A DNA stretch of 64,000 nt from Haematococcus lacustris (taxonomy: Eukaryota > Chlorophyta > Chlorophyceae > Chlamydomonadales > Haematococcaceae), in contig JASKMD010000022.1 of NCBI GenBank assembly GCA_030144725.1, positions 1,324,996 through 1,388,995 on the forward strand. The letters are read 5' to 3'. The notes under the pieces were generated by a model. The model did no database searches and was not told the DNA's origin. It saw only the letters and a list, made by a program, of their open reading frames with translations. The position numbers were made by a program, and so were the translations under genes. Below, piece after piece: positions 33,501-48,158 of this stretch; positions within the stretch are counted from its first letter, which is position 1, and the number at the start of each line of letters is the position of its first letter.

Positions 33501-36500
33501 AGGGGGCAGGGGCAGGGGCAGGGGGCAGGGGGCAGGGGGCAGGGGGTGGGGGGCGGACAACACAGGGCAAGGGGCAGCTGGAAAGGGAACAGGACAGCAG
33601 TTGCCGAAGGGGGGGGGGGGTAGCTGCCGCATGCGGCCAGAGAGTGGCGCGCCGCACCCTTAAGGTCTTGAGGTGGGTTACCCTAACCCAGCTCTGGCAG
33701 GGCCTGCCCAAGGGTTTCAACGCCAGAACCCACCGCTAGAGGCGCAGCGCAGCAGGGCAGCAGCAGGGCCCCTCTCCAGCGGGCTAGTCTGCCAGCTGGG
33801 TGCCAGGAGCAGAGCATGCGCACTGGGCTGCCTGGGCCTGGCTACTGCTGCGCAGCTGACTCAGAAGTAGGGCTCCAGCCCCCCCCTTAGCGGCCTTGCC
33901 CCCCACCCTGCTGCTGCTGGCTCTCAGGGCATCCAGCGCTGCCGCAACAAGCGCCAGCCGCAGAACGCGTACCTGTACAACGCGCTGGCCGTCATGGCGG
34001 CTAAGCTGGGGCGCGTGGCGGAGGCCAGGGCCTGGTTCGAGGAGGGCACCAGCAGGTAGGGGCAGGGGGGCGGGGCCTGGCAGCAGGGGGGAGGAGGGGC
34101 AGGGGGGCAGGGCCAGCTTGAGCAGCCTGACCTGGCCCCAGCTGATCAGCAGCTCAGCCGCTCAGCTGCTCAGCGCGTGACAGCCTGGCTGCCTGCACCT
34201 GCACCTGCACCTGCACCTGCAAGCCACTGAGGCCATGAAGTGTGGGGGGGTGGAGGGGGCCAGGCAGTCCCACAACGCGCAGCAGGTGTGTCCAGCCGCC
34301 CCTGACCCGCCTGCCCCCGCCTGCCTGGCCGTGCAGTCTAGAGGGCGCTGCCAGTGTGGCGCTGTGGCAGGCCTGGGCCGTGATGGAGGCGCTGCAGGGC
34401 GACCCCTCAGCCTGCCGCTACCTGTTTAAGAAGGCGCTGGCGGCCAACCCCAAGTCCAGGTGAGGCCAGCCAGGGCAGGGGCAGCTCAGCAGGCGCAGGC
34501 AGCAGCCAGCGGTCAGCCCTGCCTGCCGCCCCCTCAGCTGCTGCCCCAGCCACCTGCCCCACTTGGCCTGGCCTGGCCCCAACCCTGCCCATGCGCTGCC
34601 CCGCTGTTCAGGTACGTGCACCTGGCCTGGGGGCTGTTTGAGCGGCAGCTGGGCAACCTGCCGCAGTGTGTGGAGCTGCTGCGCAGAGGCCTGGTGGGGG
34701 CACTACTGGCACGGCCCTCCACCCCCCACCCCCTCTCCACCCCCTTCCCACCCCCCGTATGACTTCACGCTGCACTGACAGTGACTGCTCCCAGGCCACC
34801 CTGTTCCTGCCTGCCCTGCCCTACCCTGCCTGCCTGCCTGCCTCCCGCCCTGCCCTGGCTGCAGGCGCTGAACCCCAGTGACGCCGCGCTGTACCAGGCC
34901 CTGGCGCTGGTCCAGTGGCGCGACCTGCGCAGCGTCACGGCTGCCCGCAACCTGTTTGAGTCGGGCCTCAAGGCGGACCCCGCGCACCTGCCGCTGTGGC
35001 AGGCCTGGGGCTGCATGGAGGCCAGCCAGGTGGGAGGGGGGCAGGGGGGGGGACGCCATTGGCGAACAGGGGGAGGGGGAGGGGGAGGGGGAGGGGGAGG
35101 GGGAGGGGGGAGGGGGAGGGGGAGGGGGAGGGGGAGGGGGAGGGGGAGGGGGAGGCCCTGTCAGCCCTGCCCAGTGCTGCTGCCTGCCCTGCCTGCCCTG
35201 CCCTGCCTGCATCCAGGGTGAGGTGGCCCGGGCGCGGCACCTGTTCCAGCAGGGCGTGTGGGCCGACAGCGGCAGCCCCGACACCGTGTTTGTGTTCCAC
35301 GCGTGGGGCTGTCTGGAGCGCAGCCAGGGGGGACGTCGCGCTGGCCAGGGAGCTGTTCAAGGCGGCCATCAAGGTGAACAGCCGGGGCGGCACTGGGGGC
35401 GGGGTGGCGGCAGGGCTGCTGGCAGGGGGAGCTTAGGCAGCAGGCTGGGCTGGGATGTATGGCTGCAGGCTGGGCTGGGATGTATGACCCTGCTGGGGTT
35501 CCTTTCCTGCGGTTGTAAGGTGGCACTGCTGAGTCAGGCCAGCTGAGCCTTCCTGGGTCAGGGCTAGTGGAAGGAACCTGGCAAAGAGGCGAGCAAAGCA
35601 AAGCAGGGCACCAGGCCGGCCAAAGGACGTAGGGCGCAGTCAGGTGGCAGCGGAGCAGAGTTGCTGCCCTCCCCCTCCCTCGCTTGCCCCCCCCCCTCCC
35701 TCGCTTGCCCCCCCCCTCCCCCCTCCTCCCCCCCCTCCCCCCCCTCCCCCCCTCCCGCGCTATCCCCTGCCCCGGCCCTGTTGCGGCGCTGGGTGCAGGT
35801 GGACCCCAAGTCAGAGGTGGTGTGGGACACCTGGATCATCACGGAGGAGGAGCTGGGCTTTGCAGAGCGCGCGGACGAGCTGCGCATACGGCGCCAAGAG
35901 CAGCAGTGGGAGGTGCGGCAAGCCTCACGGCCCCTCCACCCCCCTCCACCCCCCTCCACCCCCTCCACCCCCCTCCCACCCCCCCAACATTCCACCTCTC
36001 CCGCACCGTGATGCCCCCCTGCCCCCCTGGACACCTGTTCGCCTGCTGCCCCTCCTCGATCACCCAGCTGCCTCCGCTGCCACCCCTGACCCTCCCCCCC
36101 CCCCCCCCCCTCACTGCTTCTTCTTGCCTGCCCTGCCTGCCCTGCTGCCGTGCCCTGCCCTGTCCTGCTGCCCTGCCCCCCCCCCCCTCGTTGCTCCTCC
36201 CCACCCGCCCCGCCCTGTCCTGCTGCCCTGTCTGCAGTTCCAGGTTCCCGCAGGCTTCACCACTCGCCCTGACTCGCGCCCCCCCCCCACCCCCCACTGC
36301 CGCCTCAAGCGCCCCCGCCTCTGGGCCAAGTGTCCAGGAAGGCGCGGGTGAGGCAGTCGAGGGCAGGGTGGTGGGGGGGGCCAAGCCGGGGGCAGAGGGC
36401 GACTGGGGCGGCGGCAGCGGGCTGGGGGTGGTGGTGGTGCCGCCCCCTCCCTCCCCCCTGGCTGTGCTCCAAGACGTGCTGGCGCGCTTCTTCAATGCCA

Positions 36501-37211
36501 GGTGCGGCAGCTCAGGGGGGCAGGCCACCTGGGTCAGGTTAGGTCAGCGTGTAGGGCGCCCCAGGGGTGAGCTGAGCTGAGACTGAGCTTTTGATTGGGG
36601 TTGGGGTAAGGGTTAGGGTCAGTTGGGTTAGTTGGGTTTGTTAGGGTTACGGTAGTTATGTTTAGTTGGGGTGGCAGGAGTGAGGCGGGGCGCTGCCTGC
36701 CTGCCTGTGTAAGGGAGGCCTGAAAGCCTGGGGGGGGGATTGCGGAGAGGTCAGGGGCCCAGCCCCCTCCTGCAGCCCCCCCCTCCCCCCCCCCCCTCCC
36801 TCCCCTCCTGCCACCACCCTCACTGGACCCAGACCTCACTGGACGCACTGCCCTCCCCCCCTCCCCCCCCCCCTCCTTCACCTCCCTGCTGCCTGCAGGA
36901 GGCAGCGCCTTGCGGACCGTGCCGCCGCCCAGCAGCCTCCTGGCCTGGCTGCTCGCCCCGTGCGCGACTTCCTGCCGGACGACTTCTCAGCCGACCTGCG
37001 CATGGAGGACGTCCTGCCTGGGGGCCTGCAGCTAGGGGCCAGGCCCCTCCCCCCTCCCCCCCCACACACTACGCCCCCAAGCCCCCCCAGCTGCTGCCCT
37101 CATCATACCAGGGGGGGCAGAGGTGGAGCCGGCACGGGCCAGGCCCCCAGGGCTGGCTGCGCCCCCTCCCCCACCCCCTGGCACTGGGGGAGGGCGGCTG
37201 GTCCTCCCTAG
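30523..37211 (+). CDS. MBB1: Mbb1/HCF107-like HAT (half-a-TPR) repeat protein, plastid RNA maturation
   Basis: Family members bind the psbB/psbH leader in chloroplasts and protect or process the RNA. Exons: 30523-30888, 31079-31292, 33307-33497, 33928-34055, 34337-34459, 34612-34693, 34865-35029, 35217-35373, 35799-35912, 36238-36501, 36899 onward. ATG 30523 opens a basic, Ser-rich stretch ending RSGRSVIATASSGGSSE, a plausible transit peptide. Then come tandem HAT/TPR units with the W..W...E....A..L pattern: YIWASWGWLELRAGQPERAR, ACAWHKWGQLERAQGNFQRA, ALWQAWAVMEALQGDPSACR, PLWQAWGCMEASQ, VWDTWIITEEELGFAERADE. The unit run ends in VPAGFTTR, as in HCF107. One extra G at 35327-35332 and an indel in the C run 36279-36288 must be corrected to keep frame. 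A C-terminal piece (DVLARFFNAR, VRDFLPDDFSADLRMEDVLP) follows; the true end is uncertain. Confidence 0.75.
31313..32911 (+). repeat. GGGGCA/GGGCCA minisatellite with higher-order structure
   Basis: 1.6 kb of mixed GGGGCA and GGGCCA hexamers in the intron 31293-33306. A GGAGGCA variant recurs at 31663, 31988, 32157, 32254, 32567 and 32736; the spacings 325, 169, 97, 313, 169 show a duplicated block of roughly 0.6 kb. Confidence 0.9.
35067..35153 (+). repeat. (GGGGGA)n hexamer array
   Basis: About 14 units in the intron 35030-35216 of the HAT-repeat gene. Confidence 0.9.
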
Positions 37212-40155
<2,944 letters not shown>

Positions 40156-40161
40156 CCCGCC

Positions 40162-40661
40162 NNNNNNNNNNNNNNNNNNNNNNNNNNNNNNNNNNNNNNN
40201 NNNNNNNNNNNNNNNNNNNNNNNNNNNNNNNNNNNNNNNNNNNNNNNNNNNNNNNNNNNNNNNNNNNNNNNNNNNNNNNNNNNNNNNNNNNNNNNNNNNN
40301 NNNNNNNNNNNNNNNNNNNNNNNNNNNNNNNNNNNNNNNNNNNNNNNNNNNNNNNNNNNNNNNNNNNNNNNNNNNNNNNNNNNNNNNNNNNNNNNNNNNN
40401 NNNNNNNNNNNNNNNNNNNNNNNNNNNNNNNNNNNNNNNNNNNNNNNNNNNNNNNNNNNNNNNNNNNNNNNNNNNNNNNNNNNNNNNNNNNNNNNNNNNN
40501 NNNNNNNNNNNNNNNNNNNNNNNNNNNNNNNNNNNNNNNNNNNNNNNNNNNNNNNNNNNNNNNNNNNNNNNNNNNNNNNNNNNNNNNNNNNNNNNNNNNN
40601 NNNNNNNNNNNNNNNNNNNNNNNNNNNNNNNNNNNNNNNNNNNNNNNNNNNNNNNNNNNNN
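40162..40661. other. Assembly gap, 500 N
   Basis: Exactly 500 N, a placeholder of unknown real length. The 5' part of the fibrillin gene is probably inside or just around it. Confidence 0.99.
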
Positions 40662-41028
40662 GACTGTAGCAGGGGGAAGGCGAGAAGGAGGTATGGTTGC
40701 AGGTGCAGGGGTGTGGGAGGGGAGGGGTGGGGAGGCGAGAGCAGGCTGGAGGCAGCAGTGGGTTGATGGCATGGCCCCAACAGCACGGCGGCCAGCAGGT
40801 CACCAGTCCTGAGCTGGAGCCTGGCCTGACCTGCCTGCAGGAAGCTTAGGGGGGGCAGCGACCGGGACCCCCTGCTGCTCTGGTGCCAGTGGCGCTGGGC
40901 CAGATCTACCAGGTCATCGACGCCTCACAGGTGCTGCCCCAGGGCTGTGGGTCACGGTGTCTTGGGTCAAGCAGGGTGGGCCCCCTCTACATGCCCCTGA
41001 CCATGCCTGGAGGCTGGTGGGGGCGCGT

Positions 41029-41062
<34 letters not shown>

Positions 41063-41940
41063 GTCCCTCCAGGCGCGGCTGGACAATGTGGTGGAGTTCC
41101 TGCTGCCTGCGCTGCCGCTGCTGGGGGTCGGAGGAGGGCGGCCCGGTGCTGCGCCTCACCCTGGGGCATGAGTACCAGGTGCAGGGGCGCGCGCAGCCTG
41201 CAGGTGGGTGAGGGGGAGGGCCGTGTGTGGCAGCGGAGGCAGGGGTAGGGGTGGGCAGCAAGCAAGCGTGGAGCAGCAGGGGGCGCAGGCGGAGGGTTGG
41301 TGAGAGCAGGAGGGAGTGAGGAGGCTGCTGGCTCCCAGCCCTCGCCTGCTGCATCCCTCACTCCGCCCAGCCTTCCCCCAGCCTGACACCCCGCCCCTCC
41401 TTCTGCAGATTGTGTATGAGTCCACGCAAGCGCAGTTGCTGGGTGCGCCCCATGGCCTGTCTCAGCTGCCCTCCTGGGCGCTGCCGCAGCTGCCGCCCTT
41501 CCTGCAGCCGCCCCGGTCCATGAGGTGTGTGCACCCCCCATACGCCCATACCCCCAATGGCCTCAGCCTGGCGCTACGGCTGCCTGACCCGTGCCAGTGG
41601 CAGGTGGTGGCCTTGCTGCTGCCTGGACCCCACAGGCAGGTGACTTTGTGTGCAGGCCTGCATAGGTGCCATGAGCTGTGCAGGCCTGCAGACAGCTCTT
41701 GCCCACTGGCAGTCACGGTAATGGTGATGGTGGTGGTGGCAAGGCTGGCGTTGGCGAAGCTGGCGTTGGTGCTGCTGCAGGTCTGCCACCTTTGACGTGG
41801 TGTTCCTGGATGACCTGTGGCGTGTGACGCGGGGCGACAGGGGCGAGCTGCGGCTGTATGTGAGGGACACCGAGGCGGGCGCCCGGCTGGCAGCGGGACG
41901 AAGTCAGGCTCAAGGAAGCGTGTGGCCACCCTCAGCCTGA
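40662..41940 (+). CDS. Plastid-lipid-associated protein/fibrillin (PAP family), 3' part
   Basis: Lipid-binding lipocalin-like protein of plastoglobules or thylakoids. Recognisable exons: up to 40930 (VALGQIYQVIDASQ), 41074-41194 (ARLDNVVEFLLPALPLLG, then VLRLTLGHEYQ, then ARSLQ), 41409-41524 (IVYESTQAQLLG..SQLPSWALPQLPPFLQPP) and 41781-41940 (ATFDVVFLDDLWRVTRGDRG ELRLYVRD, stop TGA 41938-41940). The order matches PAP_fibrillin: a repeated 'G.vyQ.iD' strand, the 'tl.h.y.v.gp..l.I.ye' strands, then 'LP...LP.lP..L.P' and the family hallmark F.V.flDd..R.tRGDRGEL. The start is lost to the 500-N gap. The second exon needs one base removed at each of two G runs (41123-41127 and 41182-41185). Confidence 0.8.
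41038..41062 (+). repeat. (GCT)n/(CTG)n trinucleotide run
   Basis: Eight CTG-type units in the fibrillin intron just before the acceptor of the 41074 exon. Confidence 0.85.
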
Positions 41941-42986
41941 GGGCAGGGCAGACGCAGCCCTGCTGCTGCTCAGTGGCCCGGGCAGCCGCGGCCTGCATTG
42001 CCTAAAGGGGCACTGGGATCAGCCGGAGCCCTGTGTGCGGGCCAGGTTAGGCAGCAGGAGAGGTCCACCACTTGACTGCGCCCAATGGGGTCAGGGGTCT
42101 GGCACCCTGGCGCTGGTGCTGGAACCCACAAGTGTGCCGATCACTGTCACTCTCCCTGCTCCCTCCTCACACCCCAACTTTTTCGACATGGCTTTCCTGG
42201 CTCTCTTTGTTGTATCTTAGTTGTATCTGCGTTGCATCGTCTCTTGTAGCTCTCCCTTACTTGACTTGCTTATTTCTCCTACTCCTCGTGATTAGCTTCC
42301 TATCCTTCCTTCCTGTTCAGCTCCCGCTTGGCAGGTGGCCAGCAGTATAACAGTTGCTACTACGCAGGGTGCCAGTAGAGCACCAGGCTAGTGGGCAAAT
42401 GGGCGCCCTAGCTCTAACCCCAGACACCATAGCCTTTGCCGCAATACTGAGGTATAAGGGGGGCATCCCTGCATGCCGTTGTGTCCAGGCTTGGTCCCGC
42501 TGCCTGCGGACACTAGATCAGCGACCATGCGTTAGACTTGCGGCGGAAGTGGCAACGTGGACTGTTTTACCGGGCTGCATGTGAGGGAGTGATAGAAACT
42601 GTAGCAGCGTTACCCATCATAATGGAGGACAGCTGTCTTCACTATGCCCTGCTACGAGGTTAGCAGCTTCGGCGTGAGAGCCTGGCGGCAAAGCATTGAG
42701 GAGTACTTTATATTTACACGACACATCACAAATTCATGCCACTGATGTTCACTCAATGGCAACCTGTTCACTTGTCACACACCCACTCCATGAATTTGTT
42801 GTTGTAGGGAAGCAATACATGTCCGATGTTGCTGTGCACTATGTATTGTGATAAGGTGACAATGCCAATAATGCAAGATGTCAATCAATGCAATTGCATG
42901 TTCCAGTGATTTAGGGGCACGAATCCAGCCCTCCCGCATGACCCAATGCATGCACTTGTGGAAGAAATGAGTCGAGCAGTACGCAT
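41941..42986. other. Convergent spacer, fibrillin (+) and UGD (-) 3' ends
   Basis: No gene seen. TTACA at 42713-42717 reads TGTAA on the minus strand, about 270 bp beyond the UGD stop, a plausible polyadenylation signal. Confidence 0.5.
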
Positions 42987-45308
42987 CTAAGAGTAGTTCT
43001 TTTGCAAGAAGGGGTCCAGGGGCTTGCCCAGGGCATAGACAATGAACCCAATCTCCCGGAGCTTGTCATGATCCAGGATGTTGCGACCGTCAAACACAAA
43101 GGCTGGCTTGCTCATCTTCTCGTACACAGCCTTGTAGTCATAGGTCTTGAACTCATCCCACTCAGTCAGCACGCAGATGGCGTGCGCGCCATCCATGGCA
43201 TCAGTGGGGCTTGAGCAAACCTGCACGGTCAGTGCCACAAGGCTCATATTGCATGGTGGCAGCACCGCTGGGCTGCTGCCAACCTGGGCGCTACTGTCAT
43301 GCTGACCTATCATTGACTGCCAGGAGCTGAGCATTAGCCCTATCAGATCTCACCTTCACGTTGTCCAGGATGCGGGTGTGTGAGCGGGAGTAGTCAGGCC
43401 TGTCCCACTCAAACTTTGAAGTGGACAGGTCCCGGAACACCTGGTCACTGGTGACTTGCGGATCGTACACATGGACCTTGGCTCCATCGCGAATCAAGCC
43501 CTTGCATACGTCTATGGCGGGTGTCTCACGCGTGTCACCGGTGTCTTTCTTGAAGGCAAAACCCATTACAGCAATCTTCTTGTTTGCAACGGTGTTGAAC
43601 ATGGCACCGAGCACACGCTCGACAAACCTGCGCATACAAGCAGAGCAAGCCCTGTTAACGTGAAATCACAGGGGGGTTGCTGTGCAGGTTGGCCAATCAC
43701 AATGCTGTGCCACTCACCGCTGCTTCTGGTAGTCATTCATGGTGACCACGGCTGCCCAGTAATCCGCCACCTCCTTCAGGTTCAGGGTCTCACACACATA
43801 GCACAGATTTAGGATGTCCTTTTGGAAGCAGCTGCCACCAAATCCCACAGATGCATTTAAGAACTTGGGTCCAATGCGACTGTCTGTGCCGATGGCATGG
43901 GCAACCTGCAAGGGCATACGTGGCATTCAATGCGGCACATGATTCAATGCACATGAGATTGCTCATCCAGGATGGTGGCTGCCCCCACTGACTCAATAGG
44001 CTGTATGCTGCACATGTCCACTTGCACAGTAGCAGGATCTGGCGAGTCTGCCTACCTGCTGCACATCAGCTCCTGATGCTTCGCACAATGCGGAGATGGC
44101 ATTGATGGAGCTGATGCGCTGGGCCAGGAAGGCATTAGCTGTAAGCTTGGCCAGCTCAGCAGACCACAAGTTGGCCAGCAGCACCCGCTCAGAGGGGATC
44201 CAGTGCTCATATACCCATTTCAATGCAGCCATGGCCTTGCGTCCGCTCTCAGTCTCTGCGCCTCCAATGAGGACCTACATGACAAAGCATGTTACTGCCT
44301 TGTGTTCCAGCTGTGGTTGGGTAACGAAGGGTCCAGCAACTCTGGATGAGAGGACGCACCCTGTCAGGCTTGCGCAAGTCTTCAATGGCTGTGCCCTCAG
44401 CTAGGAATTCAGGGTTGGACAGGATCTCAAAGCTCACGCCAGGATTGGAACAGTTGCGCTTCAAAACCTGGGGGCCAGAAGACAGGAGTTGTGCAAGCGT
44501 GCAACATCAGTATCGTGCAAGGCGCATCAGTGAAGGACAACTACATCAGGACAAATGTGGGTACACGAGCAGTTGTGGCCATGCATGCCTGTACCTTGCC
44601 AATGGCCTCGGCTGTTTTCACAGGCACAGTAGACTTCTCTACCACGATCTTGCTGCCAGTAGACACAGACGCGATGAGGCGGGCAGCACCCTCCCAGTAG
44701 GTCAAGTCAGCTGCCCGACCAGCACCGATGCCGGTCGTCTTGGTGGGAGTGTTAACGCTGCGCAAAAAGAACCATGCGCCAGTGCAAACAGGGTAATGGT
44801 GCTGAGAGAATGAGTGTGGGCTGGGGGGCCGAGGGCTGCAGCAGGCGGTACATCAAACTGGAGTGCACCTTACAAACACTACATCTGCTTCGCCGACGTG
44901 CTTCTTGGTGTCCGTGCTGAAAAACAGGTTGCCTCGATTCCGCGCTGCCTTGACGACCTCGTCGAGGCCAGGTTCGTAGATGGGCAACTTGTCGCTATTC
45001 CATGCGTTGATGCGCTCCTCGTTGCTGCGGGCACCGCAAACAAACTTTATGATGCCTGACTTGGCATCAGAGCACTTGCTCGCTTCGCACTCACATATCG
45101 ACAACCACCACCTCGATTTCGGGACAGTTCAGCGCCTGCACAGGTAAAAGCCCCGAGGCAGATCACCCCGAGGCAGGCAAAGCCCCGAGGCAGATCACTG
45201 ACAGCTCGCGCTATCGCAGGTACTGCTCACAATCATAGCCATCGTAGGGCCTCCAACGTAGCCAGCTCCAATGCACGCAATCTTTCTAACAAGCATTTGT
45301 TCAGCCAT
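42987..45308 (-). CDS. UGD: UDP-glucose 6-dehydrogenase, complete
   Basis: Cytosolic NAD-dependent oxidation of UDP-glucose to UDP-glucuronate, the entry to wall and matrix polysaccharide sugars. Nine exons on the minus strand: 45308-45231, 45135-45095, 45024-44869, 44757-44595, 44467-44360, 44274-44056, 43905-43718, 43627-43354, 43220-42987. The sum is 487 codons including stop; 486 aa is the family's usual size. Motifs: Rossmann IGAGYVGGP (13-21), [63 protein letters not shown], and the catalytic Cys in [10 protein letters not shown] (about Cys281). The C-terminal nucleotide-binding half has [18 protein letters not shown] and ILTEW-like VLTEWDEF. The exon 3 donor is TTTGTAAG|GTGCAC, which restores VFVSVNTP; the nearer GTAAGG would give a stop. 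A GGGGC array lies about 260 bp upstream of the ATG. Confidence 0.97.
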
Positions 45309-45569
45309 TTCTACGGATACCTGAGATGCTTAAATGCTCTTGCTCGCGCTAGTAAGTACGCGTTAGGACAGGTCCCGGCTGATGCGCGACGGCAGCCACA
45401 GTTTGTAGGAATTCGATTGCAATTTTTCCGTCACCCCACAGTGTGATGCAAGCCGTTGACGGATCTTACACTGTAATGGGCCAGGCCTGCGTTGAAGCAT
45501 ACTTTACTGCGCTGTAGCAGGTGGTGGTCAGCTCCATCGCTCCATCGCTCCATGTGCTCCAGGTGGTGG

Positions 45570-46680
45570 CCCGCCCCGCCCCGCCCCGCCCCGCCCCGCC
45601 CCGCCCCGCCCCGCCCCGCCCCGCCCCGCCCCGCCCCGCCCCGCCCCGCCCCGCCCCGCCCCGCCCCGCCCCGCCCCGCCCCGCCCCGCCCCGCCCCGCC
45701 CCGCCCCGCCCCGCCCCGCCCCGCCCCGCCCCGCCCCGCCCCGCCCCGCCCCGCCCCGCCCCGCCCCGCCCCGCCCCGCCCCGCCCCGCCCCGCCCCGCC
45801 CCGCCCCGCCCCGCCCCGCCCCGCCCCGCCCCGCCCCGCCCCGCCCCGCCCCGCCCCGCCCCGCCCCGCCCCGCCCCGCCCCGCCCCGCCCCGCCCCGCC
45901 CCGCCCCGCCCCGCCCCGCCCCGCCCCGCCCCGCCCCGCCCCGCCCCGCCCCGCCCCGCCCCGCCCCGCCCCGCCCCGCCCCGCCCCGCCCCGCCCCGCC
46001 CCGCCCCGCCCCGCCCCGCCCCGCCCCGCCCCGCCCGCCCCGCCCCGCCCCGCCCCGCCCCGCCCCGCCCCGCCCCGCCCCGCCCCGCCCCGCCCCGCCC
46101 CGCCCCGCCCCGCCCCGCCCCGCCCCGCCCCGCCCCGCCCCGCCCCGCCCCGCCCCGCCCCGCCCCGCCCCGCCCCGCCCCGCCCCGCCCCGCCCCGCCC
46201 CGCCCCGCCCCGCCCCGCCCCGCCCCGCCCCGCCCCGCCCCGCCCCGCCCCGCCCCGCCCCGCCCCGCCCCGCCCCGCCCCGCCCCGCCCCGCCCCGCCC
46301 CGCCCCGCCCCGCCCCGCCCCGCCCCGCCCCGCCCCGCCCCGCCCCGCCCCGCCCCGCCCCGCCCCGCCCCGCCCCGCCCCGCCCCGCCCCGCCCCGCCC
46401 CGCCCCGCCCCGCCCCGCCCCGCCCCGCCCCGCCCCGCCCCGCCCCGCCCCGCCCCGCCCCGCCCCGCCCCGCCCCGCCCCGCCCCGCCCCGCCCCGCCC
46501 CGCCCCGCCCCGCCCCGCCCCGCCCCGCCCCGCCCCGCCCCGCCCCGCCCCGCCCCGCCCCGCCCCGCCCCGCCCCGCCCCGCCCCGCCCCGCCCCGCCC
46601 CGCCCCGCCCCGCCCCGCCCCGCCCCGCCCCGCCCCGCCCCGCCCCGCCCCGCCCCGCCCCGCCCCGCCCCGCCCCGCCC
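45570..46680. repeat. (CCCCG)n/(GGGGC)n pentamer array, about 222 units
   Basis: 1,111 bp of CCCCG on the plus strand, broken once by a 4-base unit near 46031-46036. GGGGC is on the sense strand of the divergent-side gene UGD, whose start codon is at 45308. Confidence 0.97.
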
Positions 46681-48158
46681 TTTAGGTACTTGGCTACCAT
46701 GCGCAACTGGCGCCCCACAGTAGTGCTATGTGAGGGGGTGGACTGGCAGGGGCTAGGCTGGGAGGGGGTGGGCTGGGAGGGGAAGGGCTGGGAGGGGGTG
46801 GGCAGGCTCAATGAGGTGGGCTCCTGCAATGATGGGTGGAGGGGGGGCGGGCATGGTGGTTCGTTGCATGCCGTGGCCTTGAACCTGCCTAGTGAACATG
46901 ATGTCACTTTGAAAATGCCAAACTGATAGAGGCCTAGCCTTTTTTAAGCGTGGTCAAGAACAAATAACTAGTGTTGCTCTTCCTGTGTGTGTATCGAGTG
47001 CAACACAGTGGAGGACACAGTGGAGGATGGGGGGGGGTAACCCAGTGATACTTTCGTGTGCGCCGACCCTTTTCATGTGTTCGGCGAGAAGCGAGCATAC
47101 AGATATGCTTCAACCACCCCGTCTAGGTGCCCTGCACGCGCATTGATTTGCAGCTGTTAATGTGATAAACGCTATTGAAAGCAATGCAGTTTATGGAGAG
47201 TACTTGCATGCAGATTACCAACCCCATGTTGGGACCTCCTGGCCCTACACAACCCTGTGTATGTAACCCTGTGTATGTAACGATGTGGGGGCACTGGAAT
47301 ATGTGTGTAGCAGCGCTGTATCGCTGTAGTGGTAGACGGCACAACAGGGACTAGCCACCCCCTCCAGCTAGATCCCGCTTTGTGTCAAGACCATCGAGCA
47401 TCCGCATGCACTTCTTATAAGTTTTAACATTCTCACTTGTGCGTTCAATGCAATGAGCGACTAAAACATTGATCAAGGACCGCTTTGACGGTACCCATGT
47501 TAATGGTTTCAAGTGCACGAGGAACCAACTACTCTGCCTCGTGGCCAATGCCCAGCCCGTACCTACGCTCAACTACTTTCCCACTCCTTCTCAGTTCCTC
47601 TGTACCTGCCATGGGCAGCGGCACTTGACCAGGGCGTAGCGTGCATAGCTCAGTGCACTTGACAGCCCGCCAAGGGGTGGTTTCTTGCATACCCATAATC
47701 ATAATTGTGGACGGCAGTGGTGTGGGCCAACGTGTAAAGCGTACGTGAGATCCAGCACGCGAAGTCATTGCATTGCCTGATTATCGTTATGGCTACTCCA
47801 GCCGCTGAAGCAGCCCCACCGGCACTGTCCGTCCCATCCAAAGCTTCATATGTGATGAACTCTTAACAAACTATGTGCTCAGCCATCCTTTCCTATCCCA
47901 AATCACAAGGTCCAGGGCTGCTCATGTACGGGCTGCCCACCAGTTAGGCGGTTCATGTAAACACGGGGAGGCTCTGGATCTCATGCACCAAATGTCACCA
48001 GCATGCCACCCAGGTCACTTGTTCTTGCTACACAGAGAAATACAGCGGTGCAAGACCTCCTGCACTACAGGAATACATAGCTAGCTCGATAGCCAGGTCT
48101 GTCTCTTCATGCTCTTCATACTCAGCTCCAGGCAATAAGCATCATACCTTCACGGCTT
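46681..48158. other. Spacer between pentamer array and SR-protein gene
   Basis: No gene with domain or splice support. It begins with GGGAGGGGGT-type G-rich repeats (46735-46805). Confidence 0.5.

Noticed and set aside
44853..45104. UGD exon 3 donor at GTGTTT|GTAAGG
   Set aside because: It would join to CGT TAA and stop; the donor five bases on (GTAAG|GTGCAC) restores the conserved VFVSVNTP.
45492..46907. 400-residue Ala-Pro-Pro-Arg-Pro and Gly-Arg-Gly-Ala frames over the CCCCG array
   Set aside because: Stop-free pentamer repeat with no conserved flanks.
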